Source: Exiguobacterium sp. s146
GTDB lineage: Bacteria; Bacillota; Bacilli; Exiguobacteriales; Exiguobacteriaceae
NCBI RefSeq assembly: GCF_018618415.1
Contig: NZ_JACSMA010000002.1
Span: 674,764-738,763, forward strand
Reading direction: 5' to 3'
DNA: 64,000 nucleotides
Within the stretch, counting starts at the first letter, position 1; every line of letters starts with the position of its first letter. Shown one piece after another: positions 37,317 through 46,260 of the stretch. The notes below the pieces were generated by a model that had not been told where the DNA came from, did not search any database, and saw only the letters and a program-made list of their open reading frames with translations. A program made the translations under genes and the position numbers.

Positions 37317-39092
37317 TCAAAACGGGAAGAGGAGTAAAATCGTGAAGATGGCGATGACGGCCGTCACCACTTGCAGCGGCAAGCCGACTTTGACGAAATC
37401 GAAGAAACGGTAGCCGCCGATGCCGAACACCATCGCGTTCGTCGGCGAACCGAACGGGGTCATGAATGCGAGTGACGCCGCGATGGCGACGGCGACGACG
37501 AGCGGGTCCGGACTCACTTGAAGCGCTGTGGCGAGTGATACAGCAAGCGGTGCGAACAAGACGGCCGTCGCCGTGTTCGAGATGATTTGACTGAGCGCCA
37601 TCGTCGCGAGGAAGATGGCGACGAGCACCCAGACCGGTCCGGCTTGACCGAACGAATCACTAATCCACGTGACAAGCCACGCCATGACCCCGGCATTGTC
37701 GAGCGCTTGACCGACGGGAATCATCGCGGCAATCAAGAGCAGTGAGGACCATTGAATCGAATCATAGGCGACGTCCATGTGGCGCACGGCTCCAGTGAGC
37801 ACCATGGCCAGCGCCGCGAGCCATACCGCTACCGTCGGGTCGACCCACTCGAAGACGAGGAGCGTGACCATCATGAGCATAATCAAACCCGTTGCCAGCT
37901 GATGACGCTCGGACACGGCCCGGTTCGCGACATCGGTCACCCGCTCATTTGCGAGCAATAAGGACGTCTCCTCCCCGGCCCGTTCTAAATCGTCCCACTC
38001 CCCTTGCGCGACGAGCATATCACCCCGTTCAAGCGGCACATCTTTCAATCGCGTGATGGCAATCTCTTCGTTCGGACGGATGACTTGAAGCACGTTCAAG
38101 CGGTAGTCGTTACGCAAGTGACTCTCTGATAGACAATGGCCGACGAGCGGGCTGTCCGTCGGGATGGTGAAGACGGCGACACCGCCCGCTTTTCCGTAGA
38201 CGGCCTTCACGTCGACAGGTTCGACCTTGACACCTTCCCTTCCGGCAATCCGCCGGACATCCGTCTCCGCTCCGCTGACATACACTTGACCTTCGGCAAG
38301 TCGCGTATCCGCGCGAGCCGTGACGAAGCGGTGCGTCATGCCTTTTGGTTGTTCGCCGACGACGATCAGACCGTTCCGCGACCAATCGACGTCTCGGAGC
38401 GTCCGTCCGATTAACGGGTGCTCCTTAGGGACCGTCAAGGCAAACAGATTCACGTGCGGCAAAGCCAACCGAGGCAGCGCCGAGGTACGCACATCGCTCG
38501 TACCGAGCAATCGATTGCCAATGACGTAGAAATAAAGCAGACCGACGACTGCCATGACGAGCCCAATCGGCAAGAATGCGAAGAAACCGAGCGCGCCGGA
38601 GGACGTGTTCCGTAATGTCTCAGCCGCCACCAGGTTCGGCGGTGTCCCGATGAGTGTCATCGTCCCGCCGATACTCGAGAAGAACGCGAGCGGCATCAAC
38701 AGTTTGGCCGGACTCGTCCCCATCTGTCTCGACATGGCGAGGACGACTGGAATCAATAAGGCGACCGTCCCTGTATTCGACATGAGGCTCGACAACAACG
38801 TCACCGTGAACATCAAGACGAGAAAGAGACGTACCTCACTTCCTTTTGCATACGGAATGAGCGCAGCCCCTAACCGTTCGGCCAATCCCGTGTGAAATAG
38901 ACCGGCCCCGACGATGAACAGCCCAGCGATCATGAGCACGACCGAATTCGAAAAACCGGCCATCGCTTCGACCGGTGTCAATTGATTCGTCAAGACGAGC
39001 AACAACAGACCGAGGAGCGCGACCAAATCGGCGCGGAGCCAGCCTCCGATAAACCCAATAATCATGACCGTTAAAATCACCAAGGTGACCAT
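37317..39092 (-). CDS. SLC13/DASS-type permease with RCK_C domains
   Basis: A 591-residue secondary transporter. Two blocks of membrane segments (about 1-190 and 400-591) each carry the SNT motif of the family (LMSNTGTVALLIP and IISNTATAVLFAP). Between them lie two soluble RCK_C (TrkA-C-like) domains. The text GGTMTLIGTPPNLVA is an ArsB/CitMHS superfamily loop. Substrate is probably a dicarboxylate, sulfate or similar anion. ATG 39092 has AAAGGGTGG 5 bases before it. A perfect cre lies 54 bp upstream, so CcpA control is expected. Confidence 0.85.
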   Translation of the reverse strand: MVTLVILTVMIIGFIGGWLRADLVALLGLLLLVLTNQLTPVEAMAGFSNSVVLMIAGLFIVGAGLFHTGLAERLGAALIPYAKGSEVRLFLVLMFTVTLLSSLMSNTGTVALLIPVVLAMSRQMGTSPAKLLMPLAFFSSIGGTMTLIGTPPNLVAAETLRNTSSGALGFFAFLPIGLVMAVVGLLYFYVIGNRLLGTSDVRTSALPRLALPHVNLFALTVPKEHPLIGRTLRDVDWSRNGLIVVGEQPKGMTHRFVTARADTRLAEGQVYVSGAETDVRRIAGREGVKVEPVDVKAVYGKAGGVAVFTIPTDSPLVGHCLSESHLRNDYRLNVLQVIRPNEEIAITRLKDVPLERGDMLVAQGEWDDLERAGEETSLLLANERVTDVANRAVSERHQLATGLIMLMMVTLLVFEWVDPTVAVWLAALAMVLTGAVRHMDVAYDSIQWSSLLLIAAMIPVGQALDNAGVMAWLVTWISDSFGQAGPVWVLVAIFLATMALSQIISNTATAVLFAPLAVSLATALQVSPDPLVVAVAIAASLAFMTPFGSPTNAMVFGIGGYRFFDFVKVGLPLQVVTAVIAIFTILLLFPF

Positions 39093-39145
39093 CACGTCCA
39101 CCCTTTCTTGTGAAAGTTTCTACAAACTTACTATACCACGTGTTA

Positions 39146-39159
39146 TGTAAGCGCTATCA
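39146..39159. promoter_or_regulatory. cre site of the SLC13-type permease
   Basis: TGTAAGCGCTATCA matches TGWNANCGNTNWCA at all 14 positions. On the minus strand it lies just upstream of a TATAGT -10 (39135-39130), over the -35 area. Confidence 0.8.
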
Positions 39160-39183
39160 CAAGGCGGGTGACAATCTTGGCAA

Positions 39184-39216
39184 CAAAAAAAAAAAAAGGA
39201 TGGCTAGATTGCCATC
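39184..39216 (-). terminator. Terminator of yheA
   Basis: GATGGC / GCCATC hairpin with a T-run of more than ten on the minus strand after the yheA stop. Confidence 0.85.
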
Positions 39217-39227
39217 TGCATTACGTC

Positions 39228-39599
39228 TTATTGAACTTCGTTATCATTGACCATCGGAGCGTAAAGCTCTTCAAGAGGCTTCATGATAATTTTCGTCACT
39301 TCTGTGACGAGTTGATGCATGCGTTGCTCTTCTTGCATGAGCTCCATGATCAATTCGTTCTGTTGAACACCCATCATTTTCGTTTGTGCGTCCATCATCT
39401 CTTGTTCAGAGATTTCTTCGCCTTGCATCTGCTTCTGTTGAAGCGTCATTTGGATGTCACGGAAGTCAGCGAATAACTGGTTCGCTTCTGCATCCGCATT
39501 GACACGGTCGTATAGTGAAGAGAGATTTGTGAACTCCTCAGAATCGCGAAGTGCTTTTTCCAATTGGTAAGCATGATCGTACAAGTTTGTTTGTGACAT
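39228..39599 (-). CDS. yheA: YheA-family protein (YlbF/YmcA superfamily, DUF964)
   Basis: A 123-residue all-alpha protein with NLYDHAYQLEKALRDSEEF at its start and a heptad-rich middle (ADFRDIQMTLQQKQMQGEEI). The size and start match YheA. Members of this superfamily (YlbF, YmcA) act in RNA processing; YheA itself has no proven role. AGGAGG 7 bases before the ATG. It follows yheB by 35 bp on the same strand, the Bacillus order in reverse (yheB-yheA). Confidence 0.82.
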   Translation of the reverse strand: MSQTNLYDHAYQLEKALRDSEEFTNLSSLYDRVNADAEANQLFADFRDIQMTLQQKQMQGEEISEQEMMDAQTKMMGVQQNELIMELMQEEQRMHQLVTEVTKIIMKPLEELYAPMVNDNEVQ

Positions 39600-39634
39600 G
39601 TGACGTCCTCCTAAATACTATTAGGGCGTGCCTC

Positions 39635-40753
39635 TTAAATGATGGCAATCAACCCTTGAATCAACCCAATCATACCACCTAACAAGGCGCCAAGCCATGT
39701 TATTGCCCGGAACTCTCGTTTCGAGATCGACAGGACTATCTCTTCGAGGTACGACGTATCGAGCGAGCTGACCTGCTCTTGCACGATTTGGTCGATTTTG
39801 AGGCGGTCCATGACCGTCTCCATTTGATCCGTGAAGCGAGTGATGACGAGGCGCACCCCAGCCGGGACGAGCTCGTCGACGACGCGGTCTTCAATGTCCC
39901 GCGTGTACGAGTAGACCGTCCGATCGAGCAACTCCCCGACCGGCAAGCGGGAGACGACTTCCGTCGTCACACCGTCAATCAACCGTTCCTCGAGACGATT
40001 GTCAAGCAACGTGTCGACCGAACGTTCGCTGAACCGTTCGAACTCGCGCGTAATCATTTCAGCCATCCCCGATCGCGTCGAGCTGCCACGGAGGATATTG
40101 ATAATCTCAGGACGGATCATCTCGACAAAATTCAAGTTTTGCACGAACCCGGCAATGAAACCGAGCCGACGCTGGACGAACGAGTCGACCATGTGCCGAA
40201 GTTGGGCCTCGCCCTCGACCGAATAGAAATACTCTTCCGATTTGACGAGCAAGGCGTCGACAATTTCGGGAATGATGCCACGGACACGGTCCATGCCGTC
40301 CTCACCGAGAATCTCATACAGTTTGCGCGACTTCACATCCGCAAGGACGAGCCGGAGCTCTTGGCGGAGCTTCGTGTCCGCTCCTGCCAAGACACGTGTC
40401 TCGGCGTCCGGATAGAGCGGTTCAATGAGCGACCGGATCGTCTTGTCCGAGCGCAACATCGTCCGCACCTCACCTTGGACGTAGTCAGTGATGTGGCCGC
40501 CGACTTGTTCATCGAGCAGGCGCTTGCGCATTCCTTCCGGTGTCAGCAAATGTTTGACGACGGTCTTTCCGAGGCTCGTCGCCAACTCATCGCGACGTTT
40601 CGGAATCAGACCGGGCGTGAACGGGACGCGCATCTTCCCGATATATTTAGGGTGATGGGGCCGGAATAACATTTTGATGGCGAGGAAGTTGGTCACTCCC
40701 CCGATGGTCGCACCGATGGCGATCATAATGAATACTTTGACTAGACTATCCAA
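39635..40753 (-). CDS. yheB: DUF445 membrane protein YheB
   Basis: A 372-residue membrane protein. An N-terminal TM (VKVFIMIAIGATIGGVTNFL) leads into the DUF445 signature IKMLFRPHHPKYIGKMRVPF and TPGLIPKRRDELATSLG. A long helical body and a C-terminal TM (WLGALLGGMIGLIQGLIAII) complete it. Function is unknown for the family. Divergent from the PucR-type regulator with only 52 bp between starts. Confidence 0.88.
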   Translation of the reverse strand: MDSLVKVFIMIAIGATIGGVTNFLAIKMLFRPHHPKYIGKMRVPFTPGLIPKRRDELATSLGKTVVKHLLTPEGMRKRLLDEQVGGHITDYVQGEVRTMLRSDKTIRSLIEPLYPDAETRVLAGADTKLRQELRLVLADVKSRKLYEILGEDGMDRVRGIIPEIVDALLVKSEEYFYSVEGEAQLRHMVDSFVQRRLGFIAGFVQNLNFVEMIRPEIINILRGSSTRSGMAEMITREFERFSERSVDTLLDNRLEERLIDGVTTEVVSRLPVGELLDRTVYSYTRDIEDRVVDELVPAGVRLVITRFTDQMETVMDRLKIDQIVQEQVSSLDTSYLEEIVLSISKREFRAITWLGALLGGMIGLIQGLIAII

Positions 40754-40805
40754 ACTGTCTGCCTCCGATCTGAAATATGATACATTTGTTGAAGAGGTGA
40801 TTGTG

Positions 40806-41654
40806 TTGACTACGTTTGAACGAATTAAATCAATTTTCCCGATGGCTGTCCACCGGTCTGAAGAAGCATCGGGTGATGTTCGCTGGTATCAAGCTCAAGA
40901 TGGGACGGTCTTCGGCCTACCGAACATAGATCTGACGAAGCGTGAGCGGCAGTTGCTCGAATGGTCCGCCACTCCGTTGGTAACGAAACTGAACCCGCGA
41001 CAAGCCAAGTGGCAGGATCGTCTGCTCACCGATACGTATCGGTTCGACCGGCCGTTTCGCCTCATGTCGCTCGTCCTGCATTATCAAGATCCTGAGGCGC
41101 TCGAACAATTTTTAGACGTGTTAGCCGACTTTATGCCTGACGCAGAGATCGTTCTCATGACCCGGTCGCACGTCGAAATCATCGAGACCGATCAGTTCGT
41201 CGAGCTGACCGAGTTCGAGGACGTCTTGCGGGCGATCGCGAGCGATTGTTACGTCGAGGCACACGTCATCTATAGCGCACGTCCGCTCGGGAACCTGGGA
41301 CCACTTTATGACCAACATCAGGTGCTACTCCCACTTGCCAAGCTCTCTACTAAAGCTTACCCTGCTAGTCAATTATTATACCATTATTTACTACAACGCC
41401 ATGAGACTTTTGATGTACGTCGCCGTCTGACGGCCACTGTCGTCGCGTCGCTCGACAAGACGACAATCGATGTATTGGAAGCGCTATTCGCCAACTCGTT
41501 GAACGTATCACATACGGCGAAGGCGTTATTCATGCATCGAAACACGCTCAACTATCGGCTCGACCGGCTATATGAAGCGACCGGTTATGACGCTCGCACC
41601 TTTTATGATGCCAGTCTGCTCCAACTGATTGTCACGTTGCACAAATCTGAGTAA
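40806..41654 (+). CDS. PucR/CdaR-type transcriptional regulator
   Basis: A 282-residue protein whose last 60 residues form the PucR C-terminal HTH (NVSHTAKALFMHRNTLNYRL, YEATGYDARTFYDASLLQL), found in CdaR, PucR and similar activators. The first 200 residues hold no domain I can name but look alpha/beta. The start is TTG at 40806 with AGAGGTG 6 bases before; a GTG one codon earlier is possible. It directly precedes msmX on the same strand and may control it or itself. Confidence 0.78.
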   Translation: MTTFERIKSIFPMAVHRSEEASGDVRWYQAQDGTVFGLPNIDLTKRERQLLEWSATPLVTKLNPRQAKWQDRLLTDTYRFDRPFRLMSLVLHYQDPEALEQFLDVLADFMPDAEIVLMTRSHVEIIETDQFVELTEFEDVLRAIASDCYVEAHVIYSARPLGNLGPLYDQHQVLLPLAKLSTKAYPASQLLYHYLLQRHETFDVRRRLTATVVASLDKTTIDVLEALFANSLNVSHTAKALFMHRNTLNYRLDRLYEATGYDARTFYDASLLQLIVTLHKSE

Positions 41655-41672
41655 TCGTTTTTGTGCAACGTG
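41633..41672. repeat. 13-bp perfect inverted repeat over the regulator stop codon
   Basis: CACGTTGCACAAA and its exact reverse complement TTTGTGCAACGTG flank a 14-base centre that holds the stop codon. There is no T-run after it, so it is not a standard terminator. It may be an operator or an mRNA hairpin between the regulator and msmX. Confidence 0.6.
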
Positions 41673-41683
41673 TACATATTCGA

Positions 41684-41726
41684 TGCAAGCGGTTTCATCG
41701 TATAATCAGTCTTGTAAGCGCTATTA
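41684..41726 (+). promoter_or_regulatory. msmX promoter with two cre-like sites
   Basis: TGCAAGCGGTTTCA (41684-41697) and TGTAAGCGCTATTA (41713-41726) each match 13 of 14 cre positions. They bracket a TATAAT -10 at 41701-41706. The -35 is weak. Confidence 0.7.
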
Positions 41727-41757
41727 TACAAGAACAGATTCTCAGGAGGCTAACGAC

Positions 41758-42858
41758 ATGGCAGAAATTCAATTGAATCACATTGATAAAATCTACGCTG
41801 GTGGCGACTCGAAGGCAGTCAGCGATTTCAACCTACACATCAAGGATCGTGAGTTCATCGTCTTCGTCGGACCGTCTGGTTGCGGTAAATCGACGACGCT
41901 TCGTATGATCGCAGGACTCGAAGAAATCTCGAGCGGCGACTTCATCATCGACGGCAAGCGCATGAACGACGTGGCCCCGAAAGACCGCGACATCGCGATG
42001 GTCTTCCAAAACTACGCGCTTTACCCGCACATGAGTGTCTATGACAACATGGCGTTCGGTTTGAAGCTTCGCAAGTTTCCGAAAGATGAAATCGACCGTC
42101 GCGTCCAAGATGCGGCCCGTATCCTCGGACTTGAAGAATACCTTCAACGTAAGCCAAAAGCGCTCTCAGGTGGTCAGCGTCAACGTGTCGCCATCGGCCG
42201 TGCCATCGTTCGTGATGCCAAAGTCTTCTTGATGGATGAGCCGCTCTCAAACTTGGATGCCAAGCTTCGCGTACAAATGCGTAAAGAAATCATCCAATTG
42301 CACAACCGTCTCGACACGACGACGATTTACGTTACCCATGACCAAACGGAAGCGATGACACTCGCGACTCGGATCGTCATCATGAAAGACGGAATCATCC
42401 AACAAGTCGGTTCGCCGAAAGAAGTATACGAAAACCCGGACAACATCTTCGTAGCCGGCTTCATCGGATCACCTTCGATGAACTTCTTCCGCGGAAAATT
42501 GGCTGATGGGAAGTTCCTCGTCGGCGGTGAAGAAATCAACGTTCCTGAAGGCAAAATGAAAGGTCTTCGCGACCGCGGTTACGTCGGTAAAGAGCTCGTG
42601 CTCGGAATCCGTCCAGAATCAATTCACGATGAGCCGATCTACATCGACTCGCCAACGACACACACGTTCCGCACGCACATCGACGTCGCCGAGCTCATGG
42701 GCGCTGAGTCTTACTTGTACGCTGAACTCGGTGGCCACCAGTTCACGGCCCGCATCGATGGACGTTCGAACATCCACATGGGTGACGACGTCACACTCGC
42801 ACTCGACATGACGAAAGCTCACTTCTTCGACACGGAGACAGAACAAGTCATCCGTTAA
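41758..42858 (+). CDS. msmX: Multi-sugar ABC transporter ATPase MsmX
   Basis: A 366-residue ATPase of the MalK/UgpC class, which in B. subtilis powers several sugar importers that lack their own ATPase. It has Walker A GPSGCGKST, signature LSGGQRQRVA, Walker B FLMDEPLSNLDAKL and the H-loop VTHDQTEAMT. The C-terminal TOBE-type domain (GIRPESIHDEP) is complete. CAGGAGGC precedes the ATG by 7 bases. The long upstream frame is the regulator tail and not coding. No sugar permease or binding protein is nearby. Confidence 0.94.
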   Translation: MAEIQLNHIDKIYAGGDSKAVSDFNLHIKDREFIVFVGPSGCGKSTTLRMIAGLEEISSGDFIIDGKRMNDVAPKDRDIAMVFQNYALYPHMSVYDNMAFGLKLRKFPKDEIDRRVQDAARILGLEEYLQRKPKALSGGQRQRVAIGRAIVRDAKVFLMDEPLSNLDAKLRVQMRKEIIQLHNRLDTTTIYVTHDQTEAMTLATRIVIMKDGIIQQVGSPKEVYENPDNIFVAGFIGSPSMNFFRGKLADGKFLVGGEEINVPEGKMKGLRDRGYVGKELVLGIRPESIHDEPIYIDSPTTHTFRTHIDVAELMGAESYLYAELGGHQFTARIDGRSNIHMGDDVTLALDMTKAHFFDTETEQVIR

Positions 42859-42863
42859 TACAA

Positions 42864-42898
42864 AAATCCCTTCGATTGTAGAATCGAAGGGATTTCTT
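42864..42898. terminator. Bidirectional terminator after msmX
   Basis: A 14-bp perfect stem, AAATCCCTTCGATT / AATCGAAGGGATTT, with a 4-base loop, between convergent genes. Confidence 0.92.
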
Positions 42899-42902
42899 TG
42901 TG

Positions 42903-43553
42903 TTAGCGAATCGCATACCGACGTTCGAGACGATGCTGCCCAGCTTGGATGAGCGTCGACAAGATCCAGTAAATCGATGCCGAGAACAAGAGGAGCGGCA
43001 TGACGAGATACGTCGTCGCTGCGATTTGGTCGGACACGTACGTCAACTCTTGGACGGCGATGACCGTACCGAGTGACGTCGATTTGATGATATCGATGAC
43101 CGAGTTGGACACCGGTGGGATGGCACGCGATAACGCCTGGGGGAAGATGATATCCTTGAAGCGCTTCGCACGCGGAATCCCGAGGGCGACACTCGCCTCG
43201 ACTTGCCCGCGGTCGACCGAATTGATGGCCGCGCGGAACGCTTCCGAGATGTAGGCCGCAAAGTGAAGTCCTAACCCGAAGATGAGCGCCTGCATCCCGC
43301 TCAACTGGACGAAACCGGTCAGACCGACGTACAGGATGAGGAGTTGCAACAAGAGCGGCGTGCCCCGGAAGAACGAGATATACGTGCGGGTGAACAAACG
43401 AACGATCTTGACAGGGCTGCTGTGCAAGACAGCGATGATCAGACCGAGCACCAAGGCGAGAAGAATCGACAGGATACTGGCGATCAACGTCAATTGTATG
43501 GCTTCGATATAGGCCGAACGGTTCTCGATGACGGTCGTGATCAGTTCATTCAT
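42903..43553 (-). CDS. Amino-acid ABC transporter permease (HisM/TcyB type)
   Basis: A 216-residue polar amino acid permease with five TM segments. The EAA loop reads AALGIPRAKRFKDIIFPQAL in the form EASVALGIPRAKRFKDIIFP. The FRGTPLLLQLLILY block is typical for cystine and glutamine-type importers. Its start overlaps the binding-protein stop by ATGA. No ATPase gene of this family follows; msmX is convergent and of a different class. Confidence 0.9.
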   Translation of the reverse strand: MNELITTVIENRSAYIEAIQLTLIASILSILLALVLGLIIAVLHSSPVKIVRLFTRTYISFFRGTPLLLQLLILYVGLTGFVQLSGMQALIFGLGLHFAAYISEAFRAAINSVDRGQVEASVALGIPRAKRFKDIIFPQALSRAIPPVSNSVIDIIKSTSLGTVIAVQELTYVSDQIAATTYLVMPLLLFSASIYWILSTLIQAGQHRLERRYAIR

Positions 43554-44308
43554 TGACTGATGTCCTCACCGAAGTACTTCTCACCGATTTCAGCCATCGT
43601 GCCGTCTTCTTGCATCTCCGCAAGCGCCTCGTTCAAGCCTTCGAGCACGTCCGAGTCTTGACGTGTCATGTAGCCCACTTCGCTCTTGTTGAAGATGTCA
43701 CCGACCGCTTTCACGTCGTAACCTGTCTTCTCTAGCTCCGTCAAGATGAAGAGACGGTCGTTGAGCGCCGCATCAAGACGTCCGACTTGAAGGTCTTGAA
43801 GCACTTGGTTCGCGCCTTTATAGAACTTCACTTCAGCGCCGGCTTCTTCAGCGAGCTGAGCGTAGACCGAACCTTGTGTCGAGCCGACGACTTTGCCGTC
43901 GAGGTCGTCGATGCCTTGGATGTCGTTGTTGTCTGAAGCGACGATGACTTGCGCACCAGATACCGCGTACGGTGTTGAGAATGCGTACTTCTCTTCACGC
44001 TCCGGTGTGATGCTCATCTGGTTGGCAATCATATCGATGCGTTCTGCGTCAAGCGCTGGGACGAGTCCTTTGAAGTCCATCGGCTCATATTCGACCGTGT
44101 AACCGGCACGCTCGGCCGCTTCATTCAACACATCGATGTCATACCCTGTGATTTCACCTTTGTCTTTGTACGTGAACGGAGGGTATGTCGCTTCTGTCCC
44201 GACTGTGATGACGGCTTCTTCTGAGCCGCTGTCTGTCTCTGTCCCGCAAGCAGCGAGCACTCCGAATGATGCTCCGATTGCGAGGACTGCTGTTAATGAT
44301 TTTTTCAT
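43550..44308 (-). CDS. Amino-acid ABC transporter substrate-binding lipoprotein
   Basis: A 252-residue type 2 binding protein (SBP_bac_3). The lipobox GVLAACG has Cys21. VGTEATYPPFTYKDKGEITG and the ligand residues in DVLNEAAERAGY and FSTPYAVSG are family marks. The text is closest to cystine-binding TcyA-like proteins in general plan, but ligand is not proven. First gene of a two-gene unit behind a near-ideal promoter. Confidence 0.92.
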   Translation of the reverse strand: MKKSLTAVLAIGASFGVLAACGTETDSGSEEAVITVGTEATYPPFTYKDKGEITGYDIDVLNEAAERAGYTVEYEPMDFKGLVPALDAERIDMIANQMSITPEREEKYAFSTPYAVSGAQVIVASDNNDIQGIDDLDGKVVGSTQGSVYAQLAEEAGAEVKFYKGANQVLQDLQVGRLDAALNDRLFILTELEKTGYDVKAVGDIFNKSEVGYMTRQDSDVLEGLNEALAEMQEDGTMAEIGEKYFGEDISQ

Positions 44309-44367
44309 AGTATTTTCCGCCTTCCTGATAATCCTTATATGATTACATGGTTATGAACAATATACTC

Positions 44368-44396
44368 ATCATACTGAGGGGGGCATAGCTTGTCAA
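44368..44396 (-). promoter_or_regulatory. Sigma-A promoter of the amino-acid ABC unit
   Basis: TTGACA (44396-44391), exactly 17 bp, TATGAT (44373-44368) on the minus strand, 60 bp before the lipoprotein start. No riboswitch or T-box fold fits in the short leader. Confidence 0.75.
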
Positions 44397-44398
44397 AC

Positions 44399-44430
44399 AA
44401 AAAACACCACCCTCGTCAGGGCGATGTCTT
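44399..44430 (-). terminator. Terminator of pgcA
   Basis: A 10-bp arm pair ACATCGCCCT / AGGGTGGTGT (two G-U pairs) with a 4-base loop and T-run, after the pgcA stop and before the amino-acid ABC promoter. Confidence 0.8.
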
Positions 44431-44433
44431 CCA

Positions 44434-46161
44434 TTAATCGATTGCTTTCGCTTGCTTCATGACATCGCGTTCAATCGCTTCCCGTTTCACTGTCGTTTTC
44501 TCCGCGCTATCGGCGTGAACACTGAAATAGAATTTGATTTTCGGCTCGGTCCCAGACGGACGCAAGCAGAACCATGAGCCGTCCTCGAAGATGAACTTGA
44601 GCACGTTCGACGACGGCAAGTCGATCGCTTCCGTCTCACCTTGTTGCAAGTTCTTCGCGACTTGTTGCTTATAATCCTCGAACCGGACGACTTCATAGCC
44701 GCCGACTTCTTGCGGAGGATTGGCGCGGAACGCCTCCATCATCCGGCCGATCTGCTCGAGTCCTGCTTTGCCTTTGAGCGTCATCGATTGGAGCGACTCT
44801 TCATAGAAGCCATACTTCTCATAGACGGCTTGGAGAGCATCGTATAACGTGCGCCCTTGCTGTTTATGGAAAGCTGCCATCTCGGCGCCGAGCAAGCACG
44901 CCTGGACGGCATCTTTATCACGGCAGAAGTCTCCAATCAAATAACCGTAGCTCTCTTCATAGCCGAACAAGAACTGATACTGACCCGACTCTTCATACTG
45001 CTTGATTTTCTCACCGATGAATTTAAAACCGGTGAGCGTGTTCTCGAGGTGGACCCCATACGCCTTGGCGATGGCCGCCCCGAGTTCGGACGTGACAATC
45101 GTCTTCGCGACGAAACCGTTCGTCGGAAGCGTCCCCGTCTCCACTTTTTGAGACAAGATATAATCCATGAGGAGCGCCCCGGTCTGGTTGCCCGTCAAGA
45201 CGAACCATTCGCCGTTGCGGTCACGGACCGTGAAGCCGACACGGTCGGCGTCCGGGTCCGTCGCCATGAGCAAGTCGGCCCCGACGCGGTCGCCGTATTG
45301 CATCGCGAGCTCGAAGGCAGCCCGTTCTTCCGGGTTCGGATAACTGACTGTCGGGAAGGCCCCATCCGGCTCAGCCTGTTCGTCGACGATGGTGACGTGT
45401 TCGAACCCATACGCTTTCAATCCTTCCATGACCGGGCGACGTCCCGTCCCGTGAAGCGGGGAATAGACGATTTTCAACGGATCGCCGTGGACGTCCGTAT
45501 GAATCCGAATCGATTGGAGTGCTTCCATATAAGCGGCATCGACTGACGCATCGACCGTGACGAGCGTACCGTCACCCCGAAGCGGTGCCTCCTCTTTGAC
45601 GTCGATCGTCAATTCGTCCTCGATGGCATTGACGTATGAGACGAGCTCATCAGCCTCGGCCGGCGGCAACTGTCCACCGTCCGCACCGTACACTTTGAAG
45701 CCGTTATATTCAGGCGGGTTGTGGCTCGCCGTGATGACGATGCCGCCGAAGGCGTTCAAGTGACGGACGGCGAATGACAACTCTGGCGTCGCCCGTAAAC
45801 TCGGGAACAAGTATGTCTTAATCCCGTTCGAGGCGAGTGTGCGTGCCGCCTCGAGCGCGAACTCCGGCGAGAAGTGGCGTGAGTCGTGGGCAATGACAAC
45901 GCCGTGACGTTTCGCTTCTTCCCCTGATGCCGCGATAAAGTCGGCAAAACCTTGCGACGCCTTGCGGATTGTATAGATGTTCATCCGGTTCGCCCCTGGA
46001 CCGATTTCACCGCGCATCCCGCCCGTCCCGAATTCGAGCGTCTTATAGAAGGCATCCTCGAGTGAGGTCTCGTCTTGTTCGAGCGCCTCGAGTTCGGCGC
46101 GTAAATGCGGCTCGAGTGCCTCGTATTGTTTCCATCGGTCATATGTCTGTTGCCATGTCAT
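44434..46161 (-). CDS. pgcA: Alpha-phosphoglucomutase PgcA
   Basis: It interconverts glucose-6-P and glucose-1-P, feeding glycogen and cell-wall sugar nucleotides. The 575-residue protein has the catalytic phosphoserine in [12 protein letters not shown] (about Ser147), the metal loop DPDADRVGF and the sugar loop GYEESYGYL. The phosphate-binding [12 protein letters not shown] ends it. AAAGGGG sets ATG 46161. It lies in front of the glg operon region but on its own transcript. Confidence 0.95.
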   Translation of the reverse strand: MTWQQTYDRWKQYEALEPHLRAELEALEQDETSLEDAFYKTLEFGTGGMRGEIGPGANRMNIYTIRKASQGFADFIAASGEEAKRHGVVIAHDSRHFSPEFALEAARTLASNGIKTYLFPSLRATPELSFAVRHLNAFGGIVITASHNPPEYNGFKVYGADGGQLPPAEADELVSYVNAIEDELTIDVKEEAPLRGDGTLVTVDASVDAAYMEALQSIRIHTDVHGDPLKIVYSPLHGTGRRPVMEGLKAYGFEHVTIVDEQAEPDGAFPTVSYPNPEERAAFELAMQYGDRVGADLLMATDPDADRVGFTVRDRNGEWFVLTGNQTGALLMDYILSQKVETGTLPTNGFVAKTIVTSELGAAIAKAYGVHLENTLTGFKFIGEKIKQYEESGQYQFLFGYEESYGYLIGDFCRDKDAVQACLLGAEMAAFHKQQGRTLYDALQAVYEKYGFYEESLQSMTLKGKAGLEQIGRMMEAFRANPPQEVGGYEVVRFEDYKQQVAKNLQQGETEAIDLPSSNVLKFIFEDGSWFCLRPSGTEPKIKFYFSVHADSAEKTTVKREAIERDVMKQAKAID

Positions 46162-46260
46162 GGTCAGTTCCCCTTTCGACATTCAAAAATTCAATCGAAG
46201 TACTCGCCAATTTGTTCCATCTTGTATACGATGGGAGTAACGAAACTTCGAGGTGATACT

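Noticed and set aside
39779..40669. 296-codon plus-strand frame over yheB
   Set aside because: Antisense shadow with His/Arg/Asp-rich text. yheB has clear DUF445 motifs.
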